Below, piece by piece: positions 43,580 to 49,627 of a stretch of DNA of 49,627 bases. Each line of letters starts with the position of its first letter. Positions within the stretch are counted from its first letter, which is position 1. A program made the position numbers and the translations under genes. The notes under the pieces are model-generated. The model made no database searches. It was given only the letters and a program-made list of their open reading frames with translations, and was not told the origin of the DNA. Source of the stretch: SAR116 cluster bacterium AG-313-A07 (GTDB lineage: Bacteria; Pseudomonadota; Alphaproteobacteria; Thalassobaculales; Thalassobaculaceae); NCBI GenBank assembly GCA_003284265.1, contig QBVV01000012.1, positions 1 to 49,627 on the forward strand, written 5' to 3'.

Positions 43580-44539
43580 CTAAAATTTTGATAATACTTG
43601 ATCTGAAAATCGATCCATTGAGGCCAGCGTGGCCTCCAAACTCTCAGGTTTAGCTAATTGAAACATAAATATCTCAACACCTAACTCTTTCATTATGTTT
43701 ATATCATCCTCAATCGCATCAGCCCCACCAGTCATGATGTGTCGTTCCCCTTCTTGAGGTGTCTTTCTGTCTTTTACTTCATGGTCCCAGTTACTCCAAA
43801 AACCTAAATCTAGACTTTCAGGGTCCCTATCTGCCTCCGCAGAAATTTGCTTTAAAGATGACAAACCATTGGCATATTTCGCGGCAGTGTTTAGGGGGAA
43901 ATTGGGATTTGCACCGATTGGGAACCAGCCATCCCCCAACCTCACCGCTCGCCTTTTCGCCGCAGGACTTTCCCCGCCAATCCACAGCGGAGGGTGGGGC
44001 TTTTGGATGGGTTTGGGCTCAAATTTAATATCTTTAAAACTATTATATTTTCCAGAATAGGACGGTAGGGGTTTCGTCCACAACTCCTTGAATATGCTTA
44101 AATATTCATCAGTCACCTTTCCGCGCTCTTTAAACGGTTCCGTACCAATGGCAACAAACTCTTCTTCCATCCAACCTGCCCCGCATCCAATTGTCACTCG
44201 CCCATTTGATAGAACATCAATAGTTGAAATGATTTTTGCGGTATGTACCGGGTTTCTGTGCGGTACAACCATAACTGAAGATAATATTCGTATTTTTGAT
44301 GTAACAGCCGCAATGTATGACATTAGAGTCAATTGCTCCAAACACTCACCGTCTGGAGGAAACGGCGGTTCCCCAGTATCCGAGTATGGATAAACTGCCT
44401 TTATTTCCTTGGGAATCACGATATGATCAGCAACTGAAACATAACCAAGTCCTAATTTCTCTGCCTTTTCGAGAACTGTTTTTATCGCATCGGGCTGAGC
44501 TAACGGCCCTCGGGTGGGTAAACCAAATCCAAAAATCAT
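43580..44539 (-). CDS. LLM-class F420/flavin-dependent oxidoreductase (1)
   Basis: TIM-barrel oxidoreductase of the luciferase-like (LLM) class, 319 residues. The pattern SVADHIVIPKEIKAVYPYSD, VTIGCGAGWMEEEF, KERGKVTDEYLSIFKELW and PHPPLWIGGESPAAKRR matches the group of LLM enzymes that are usually annotated F420-dependent. It shares long identical blocks with the next gene upstream (44575-45528), so the two arose by tandem duplication. GGGGAG lies about 5 nt ahead of the ATG at 44539. F420 use is supported mainly by fbiC being in the same gene run; FMN use cannot be excluded from sequence. Confidence 0.9.
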   Translation of the reverse strand: MIFGFGLPTRGPLAQPDAIKTVLEKAEKLGLGYVSVADHIVIPKEIKAVYPYSDTGEPPFPPDGECLEQLTLMSYIAAVTSKIRILSSVMVVPHRNPVHTAKIISTIDVLSNGRVTIGCGAGWMEEEFVAIGTEPFKERGKVTDEYLSIFKELWTKPLPSYSGKYNSFKDIKFEPKPIQKPHPPLWIGGESPAAKRRAVRLGDGWFPIGANPNFPLNTAAKYANGLSSLKQISAEADRDPESLDLGFWSNWDHEVKDRKTPQEGERHIMTGGADAIEDDINIMKELGVEIFMFQLAKPESLEATLASMDRFSDQVLSKF

Positions 44540-44574
44540 CTCAACTCCCCAACAATATCAAATTAATAATAACT

Positions 44575-45528
44575 TTAGAGTAATGGCCTAATTTCTGACC
44601 CAAACCATTCAATTAGGTCCAAAGTTTCTGCAAGGCTGGGTCTTTCCATTCGAAAAATCATCGTATCAAGCCCAACATCACGAAAACTTTCGATATCACT
44701 AACGATATCACTAGGATTTCCTGTAAACGTTTGACGTTTTCCGCCTTCACCAGTCATTAGTTCCGCTGATATTAACCCAGTGTAAAAGAAACCTAAATCA
44801 AGTTCGGCAAAATCTCTTTTTTCCTCGTCACAAAGTTCCCGCAAAACGTTTAACCGAGTATTTAAACTTTCTGAGCTATCTATCCGAAACTTTGGATTAT
44901 TTGCGGCTGGGAACCAACCGTCGCCTAATCGAGCTGTTCTTCTAAGGGCCGCTTTACTTTCTCCACCTATCCAAAGTGGTGGATGTGGTTTTTGAACTGG
45001 CTTTGGCTTAAAATGTATATTTTCAAAACTAGCGTACTCGCCATGATATTTCGGATTATCTTTTGTCCATAACTCTTTAAAAATACGTAAATATTCATCT
45101 GTAACTTTTCCGCGTTCTTTGAACGGCGGGGCTCCAATTGCATCCATTTCTTCTTGCATCCAACCTGCCCCACAACCAACGATTATTCGACCTTTCGAAA
45201 GAACATCAGCAGAAGAGATTATTTTTGCCGTTAAAACAGGTTCACGATAAGGAACGACCATAACAGAAGTCAGTATTTTTATACGTTCTGTTTTGCCCGC
45301 AATGAACGTTAATGCCGTCAGCTGATCATGGCAATCAACCACAGACGCTCCGGCCCAAATACCATCCTCAGAATAGGGGTAAGTACTGTCTATGCCCGCT
45401 GGAACGATAATATGATCGTTTGGAGCAACTATATCAAATCCCGATTGCTCGCCCTTTTGGACGATTGCTGTTAACCCCTCTGGATCGGACGCAACTCCTC
45501 TTAACATTAATTGAAAACCAAATTTCAT
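44575..45528 (-). CDS. LLM-class F420/flavin-dependent oxidoreductase (2)
   Basis: A 317-residue LLM-class enzyme, tandem paralogue of the gene at 43580: both carry KERGKVTDEYL, PHPPLWIGGES and RLGDGWFPA-type blocks at the same places. N-terminal motif VAPNDHIIVPAGIDSTYPYS is the counterpart of the aldehyde/substrate-side loop in its twin. The start is the ATG at 45528; the TTG two codons upstream is less likely. It is separated from its twin by 35 nt and from the next LLM gene by about 50 nt. Differences in the loop regions suggest the two act on related but not identical substrates. Confidence 0.9.
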   Translation of the reverse strand: MKFGFQLMLRGVASDPEGLTAIVQKGEQSGFDIVAPNDHIIVPAGIDSTYPYSEDGIWAGASVVDCHDQLTALTFIAGKTERIKILTSVMVVPYREPVLTAKIISSADVLSKGRIIVGCGAGWMQEEMDAIGAPPFKERGKVTDEYLRIFKELWTKDNPKYHGEYASFENIHFKPKPVQKPHPPLWIGGESKAALRRTARLGDGWFPAANNPKFRIDSSESLNTRLNVLRELCDEEKRDFAELDLGFFYTGLISAELMTGEGGKRQTFTGNPSDIVSDIESFRDVGLDTMIFRMERPSLAETLDLIEWFGSEIRPLL

Positions 45529-45580
45529 AATCAATCCATTCGCTTAAGAAACGCTAATTAATATAGCTTCAAATTACTAT

Positions 45581-46510
45581 TCAAGGCTCTTTTAATTCCG
45601 ATACCCTCGATAAAACTTTTTCTATAATTTGCTCCGTCTGATCTTCCATTTCCGAGTCACCGCTTCCAATAGGACGCAATATAAACTTAGAAACCCCATG
45701 GCTCACATACTCTTGAATACGATTTAGAATTTCATCTCCATTGCCAACGACAAGGCCTCTACTGGCTTCTTTTCCTGTCCGAGCTTCGAAATCTTCAGCC
45801 ATCTTTTTCACCGGCTCCTCATCCCAATTACCAAACCTAACTCCAAACCCAGCGCTAAAATGGTCACGGTCCATCGGCCTTTTATGCTTATCCGCCGATG
45901 ATAATATTTTTTCAACCACTAGCCCTGCTTCTTCCGGAGTGTCAAAAGCTGCCTGCCAGCCTGTACCATATCGTCCCGACCGCTCTATCGCTGCATCGGA
46001 ACTACCACCAATCCACAAAGGCAATGGCTTTTGAACTGGAAGTGGGGAAATACAGGCTCTATCATAGTTAAAGTGCTTTCCTTGATATGAGACTTCCTCT
46101 CCTTCCCATAGCGCCGTCATTATTTCCAGAGCTTCATTCATTCTTCTTCCACGCGCTTTTGTATCTGTTCCAGATCCAATCCAATCTCTTGACCTATTGC
46201 TTCCAAGACCAAAGGCCGGCAAAAGCCTTCCGTCTGATAAATAATCTATTGTCGCACATTGCTTAGCCGTCATAAGTGGATCACGTAATCCCAAGGAAGC
46301 CACATTCATACCAAACTTTATTTTTGTTGTTGCTCCCGCCAGCCCAGCCATAACCGTAAGGCATTCTAAAAAAGGTTCTTTAGAAATAAGCCGGTCTGTT
46401 TGCCATAACGAATCGATCCCAGCCGTGTCGCAGCGTTTTACCCACTTCCAATACCCCTTTGCAGACGTAAAGGTGTATGCCGCCATTCCTAAACCAAGAC
46501 CTATTGCCAT
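45581..46510 (-). CDS. LLM-class F420/flavin-dependent oxidoreductase (3)
   Basis: A 309-residue LLM-class TIM-barrel enzyme. Marks are LWQTDRLISKEPFLECLTVMAGL, TTKIKFGMNVASLGLRDPLMTAKQ, SDGRLLPAFGLGSNRS, and PLPLWIGGSSDAAIER. It is clearly diverged from the twin pair downstream and belongs to another LLM branch. AAGG is about 9 nt ahead of the ATG at 46510. It is 23 nt behind the fourth LLM gene. Substrate not readable from sequence; the cofactor is F420 or FMN. Confidence 0.9.
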   Translation of the reverse strand: MAIGLGLGMAAYTFTSAKGYWKWVKRCDTAGIDSLWQTDRLISKEPFLECLTVMAGLAGATTKIKFGMNVASLGLRDPLMTAKQCATIDYLSDGRLLPAFGLGSNRSRDWIGSGTDTKARGRRMNEALEIMTALWEGEEVSYQGKHFNYDRACISPLPVQKPLPLWIGGSSDAAIERSGRYGTGWQAAFDTPEEAGLVVEKILSSADKHKRPMDRDHFSAGFGVRFGNWDEEPVKKMAEDFEARTGKEASRGLVVGNGDEILNRIQEYVSHGVSKFILRPIGSGDSEMEDQTEQIIEKVLSRVSELKEP

Positions 46511-46533
46511 TCTTATAACCTTTTTAATATTTT

Positions 46534-47529
46534 CTAATTAAGTAACGGAACAACATCATTCAAAAATCTATCGAATTGCCCCTTTTGATCTCTTGAAGCG
46601 ATCCGAAGGGCAATGTGTTTTACTCCACTTCCTTTATATTCCGTTAAAGCTTTTGCACAATCCCGCGGGGAACCATGCGCTGTCCAATCCCTCGTCCGAT
46701 CGGCCGAAAATTGTATGTTATAATACTCTGCCAAGAAACTTCCTGCTTCCTCAAGAGCTATCGAAGGGTCATCATTAATACAAATATTAACAACTAATGC
46801 ATTATCCAGATTTTCCTCCCGTTTATTGGATCCTCTGGCAGATTTCAAAATTTTTTCCCAGGCTTTATAGAATGTATGAGGTGTAACTGAATGTGTCATC
46901 CATCCATCGCAAATCCTCCCCACACGTTCTAGGGTTTTTTCTGGCAGAGCACCTGTCGAGCTACCAGTAGCCAATCTGGTTATATTTGTTGCCGCCCAAA
47001 TGGGATAATCATTTCTAATCGGTTTTGGCTCTATGGAAACACCTTTAAAATTATGAAAAAAATCGGAACAGTCTACTTCATTGCCACGCCATAGTTCTCT
47101 GAGTAATTTAATCCTCTCCCACATGAGTTTCCGGCGATCGGCAGGGTCAACGCCCGTATTACGACCTTCATTAATCCACGCTTCACCGCTACCCCCACCA
47201 GCGCAGGCAACCATTACAGATCGGCCTTTCGCTATTTGGTCAAGACTGGCCCACTGATAAGCCAAATCAAGAGCTCCTCGTTGTGTGAAACTTCCCATGC
47301 AGGCGGGGCCAATCCTGACACGACTGGTTCGAGATGCGACAGCAGAGAGAAGAACAATCGCATCCAATCTTGGATTGGTTAGAAACGCGTCACCAGCCCA
47401 AACCGTATCAAATACGCCGCTTTCCTCGGAATAAACACCCAAATCAATCAAATCAGAAGGCGTACAATAATCTAAAACAGGACCACGATTAGAAAGTATG
47501 ATCCCATATGATGGAGCATTATCGCTCAT
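46534..47529 (-). CDS. LLM-class F420/flavin-dependent oxidoreductase (4)
   Basis: A 331-residue LLM-class enzyme, the first after fbiC in transcription order. Marks are VWAGDAFLTNPRLDAIVLLSAVA, TSRVRIGPACMGSFTQR, GRSVMVACAGGGSGEAW and EPKPIRNDYPIWAATN. It carries inserts (for example ITRLATGSSTGALPEKTLERVG) that the other three lack, so it is a third branch. GAGGGTG is 5 nt ahead of the ATG at 47529, a strong start. It begins 25 nt after the fbiC stop. Confidence 0.9.
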   Translation of the reverse strand: MSDNAPSYGIILSNRGPVLDYCTPSDLIDLGVYSEESGVFDTVWAGDAFLTNPRLDAIVLLSAVASRTSRVRIGPACMGSFTQRGALDLAYQWASLDQIAKGRSVMVACAGGGSGEAWINEGRNTGVDPADRRKLMWERIKLLRELWRGNEVDCSDFFHNFKGVSIEPKPIRNDYPIWAATNITRLATGSSTGALPEKTLERVGRICDGWMTHSVTPHTFYKAWEKILKSARGSNKREENLDNALVVNICINDDPSIALEEAGSFLAEYYNIQFSADRTRDWTAHGSPRDCAKALTEYKGSGVKHIALRIASRDQKGQFDRFLNDVVPLLN

Positions 47530-47554
47530 TTTTCACCCTCAATAAAACTAGTCC

Positions 47555-49627
47555 TCACTCTGCCAACTGCTGAACCTTTTGTTCTGATGCACTGAAAAAC
47601 TGAGGTTTGACTTTTTTTGAATATTTTCGCACCGGGTTGTTCACCACATCATCCAGAGGCATCGCGTTATATGATTTTGCTTCCTGCACTTCATTTACGT
47701 TTCCGTAAAGCGTTGATCGCTGACTGGGGTCCCTTCCCAATTTTTTTATTAACGCATCCATCTCATTAGGTGGCAACTCTTGACCATGGCTCGCGCCGGC
47801 CGACCTTGTTATTGTCTCATTCATCAACGTGCCGCCCAGATCATTTGCTCCTGCTTCCAGACATATACTGGCTCCTATTGGCCCTAGCTTGACCCACGAT
47901 GTTTGTATATTCTGGATCAAAGGATGCAGTGCGAGCCGCGATACGGAGTGAATAAGAACTGTTTCGCGCCAACTAGGACCGCGACGCGCTCCACCTTTTA
48001 AAAAAATTGGTGCCTCCATGTGCACAAAAGGCAGTGGCACAAATTCAGTTATTCCCCCTGTTCGAGATTGTAGATCTCGAAGTCTAACTAAATGACGCGC
48101 CCAATGAGTAGGAGTTTCAACATGCCCAAACATAATAGTAGAAGTCGTCTTTAAACCAACGTTATGAGCGGTCTCTATAACTTCGAGCCACTGAGAAGTA
48201 TTCACTTTGTCCGGACATAAGATTGCACGGACTTCGTCATCCAAAATTTCTGCGGCAGTACCTGGCAAGCTGCCCAAGCCCGCATCTTTAAGTTGACCTA
48301 AGAATTCATCCAATGAAAGACCTAATGTGTTGGCCCCTTGATACACTTCTAATGGCGAGAACGCATGAATGTGCAGGTCGGGTAGTATGTGTTTCAATTG
48401 TTTGGTGATATCTAAATAAGTGTTTCCGTCATACGCGGGATGAATACCACCTTGCAGGCACACCTCTGTCGCTCCTCTATCCCAGGCCTCAACTGCACGT
48501 CGTGAGATTTCCTCAATGGTTAAGTCATAGGGTTTTCCCCTCAGTGACTCTGCAGTTTTACCTTTCGAAAAAGCGCAAAACTTGCATCCAAAATAACAGA
48601 CATTCGTATAATTAATATTCCTATTAACAACGTATTGCACAGACCCGCCGTTAACTTTTTTTCGCAATTCGTTGGCTGCCTGGACTACTATGTCAAACTC
48701 ACCGTCCCGAGCATGAAATAATCTTGTAATGTCCGACTGGTTGAGTAGGTTTCCAGATAGAGCATTATCTAAAATTATATCCAGTTTACGGTCTCTCAAG
48801 AATCCTGGTGTGATATTTATTTTAGGAATAGGGTTGTCTATCGCCTCCGCCCGTCCCGGCGACCAGTTTTCCGTTCTAGCTAAACCATCCGCGTCCGAAA
48901 GCGCCAGGACAGTTCCAGTAAACGCCTTGTCTAACCAGTTATCAGCTTCCTGAAGATACCTGGGGTAAATAGATAATCTCTCAACCAAGATTTTGTTTTG
49001 CTGAGCGGTCTGTTTTGCAAGAGAATCTAAATGCGGCCATGGTGCCTCAGGATTCACATGATCTGGAGTAACCGGCGACACACCGCCCCAGTCATTAATA
49101 CCTGCTTCAATTAGTTTACCAGCATCATCATATGATAAATTTGGCGGCGCTTGTATAGACATGTCTGAACCAAAAATTAGACGCGCTACTGATATAGTCC
49201 ATTGCAGATCCTCTAGACTTGGCTCTTCCGAGTATTCCATCAAGGTATTTGACTTAGCTCTAAAATTTTGAACTATAATCTCCTGAATATGCCCATATTT
49301 TTCATGGCTTTTTCGCAATGCGAGAAGTGTTTCAATACGCTCTCGTTTAGTCTCGCCAATCCCAATTAGTATACCTGTGGTGAAAGGAACCTTTTGTCGA
49401 CCAGCCTCATCTATCGTTGATAGACGTACACTTGGAGCCTTATCTGGGGATCCATGATGACAGTTGCCTTTTTCCATTAGCCTGTCAGAGCTACTTTCCA
49501 GCATTATGCCCATACTTACGGAAACCTCACGAAGCGAAGTGATATCTTTCGCATCTAAAATGCCCGGGTTCAAATGGGGTAAGAGGCCAGTTTCTTCAAA
49601 AACCATAAGGGCCATAGCCCTAAGATA
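47555..49627 (-). CDS. fbiC: F420 deazaflavin (FO) synthase FbiC (CofG-CofH fusion), partial
   Basis: Two-domain radical-SAM enzyme that makes FO, the deazaflavin core of coenzyme F420, from tyrosine and a flavin-pathway pyrimidine. The frame is open at the right edge (it continues as YLRAM before the first ATG at 49615), so roughly 150 N-terminal residues, including the CofG cluster motif, are outside the window. The visible CofG part has FEETGLLPHLNPG and VPFTTGILIGIGET; the complete CofH half has its own SAM cluster motif CYFGCKFC (cysteines 340, 344 and 347 counted from 49615). Fused CofG-CofH is the actinobacterial/proteobacterial form. It is the first gene seen of a nine-gene run. The other F420 genes (cofC, cofD, cofE) are not in the window. 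Confidence 0.95.
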   Translation of the reverse strand, partial: YLRAMALMVFEETGLLPHLNPGILDAKDITSLREVSVSMGIMLESSSDRLMEKGNCHHGSPDKAPSVRLSTIDEAGRQKVPFTTGILIGIGETKRERIETLLALRKSHEKYGHIQEIIVQNFRAKSNTLMEYSEEPSLEDLQWTISVARLIFGSDMSIQAPPNLSYDDAGKLIEAGINDWGGVSPVTPDHVNPEAPWPHLDSLAKQTAQQNKILVERLSIYPRYLQEADNWLDKAFTGTVLALSDADGLARTENWSPGRAEAIDNPIPKINITPGFLRDRKLDIILDNALSGNLLNQSDITRLFHARDGEFDIVVQAANELRKKVNGGSVQYVVNRNINYTNVCYFGCKFCAFSKGKTAESLRGKPYDLTIEEISRRAVEAWDRGATEVCLQGGIHPAYDGNTYLDITKQLKHILPDLHIHAFSPLEVYQGANTLGLSLDEFLGQLKDAGLGSLPGTAAEILDDEVRAILCPDKVNTSQWLEVIETAHNVGLKTTSTIMFGHVETPTHWARHLVRLRDLQSRTGGITEFVPLPFVHMEAPIFLKGGARRGPSWRETVLIHSVSRLALHPLIQNIQTSWVKLGPIGASICLEAGANDLGGTLMNETITRSAGASHGQELPPNEMDALIKKLGRDPSQRSTLYGNVNEVQEAKSYNAMPLDDVVNNPVRKYSKKVKPQFFSASEQKVQQLAE

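Noticed and set aside
1..49627. CRISPR array, transposon ends, replication origin, prophage
   Set aside because: I saw no regularly spaced repeats, transposase, integrase or phage gene anywhere in the window.

Overview
The window looks like a chromosomal piece of an alphaproteobacterium with a fairly low G+C content (roughly 40% by eye, not counted). The pointers are an AapJQMP general L-amino-acid transporter, the hom-glpX-recJ order, a PaaI thioesterase gene ahead of rplM-rpsI, and an S9 protein with an acidic N-terminal extension. A free-living, possibly marine, Rhodospirillales- or SAR116-like lineage would fit, but that placement is inference. There is no phage, transposase, integrase or CRISPR array in the window.

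Region 1 (1-13.3 kb): an amino-acid ABC transporter operon (aapJQMP, minus strand; aapP cut by the window edge; aapM carrying a one-base shift in a C9 run) diverges from a cystathionine beta-lyase gene. Next come a ModE-type one-domain regulator, a flavin-binding PNPOx-like protein, the molybdate transporter modABC, a four-domain rhodanese and an ABC-F ATPase. C-S lyase, rhodanese and molybdate uptake side by side suggest sulfur amino-acid handling linked to a molybdoenzyme elsewhere.

Region 2 (13.3-18.8 kb): a DMT-family exporter, a PLP-dependent group II decarboxylase and an enolase-superfamily enzyme, then a small scrambled locus. There, tRNA-Glu(UUC) and a direct repeat of its 3' end lie about 1.24 kb apart and enclose Sel1-repeat genes, an orphan signal peptide and a second tRNA-like relic. 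This looks like the remnant of an insertion or duplication at a tRNA gene.

Region 3 (18.8-25.3 kb): the housekeeping operon hom-glpX-recJ, an OmpA-like lipoprotein and an unrecognised helical protein.

Region 4 (25.5-37.3 kb): catabolic and accessory genes (GMC oxidoreductase, two SDRs, a glutathione transferase, a D-xylonate-dehydratase-like IlvD/Edd enzyme with foreign-looking codon use), the rplM-rpsI operon with a PaaI thioesterase, a quinone oxidoreductase, and an enoyl-CoA hydratase/acyl-CoA ligase pair.

Region 5 (37.3 kb to the right edge): one long minus-strand gene run with very short gaps. Reading in the direction of transcription it is fbiC (deazaflavin core synthase of coenzyme F420), four LLM-class flavin/F420-dependent oxidoreductases, a GMC oxidoreductase, a DUF169 protein and a heterodimeric ABC exporter. 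It couples cofactor synthesis, a set of candidate F420-dependent redox enzymes and a transporter in one apparent operon, and it is the most promising candidate here for an undescribed system.
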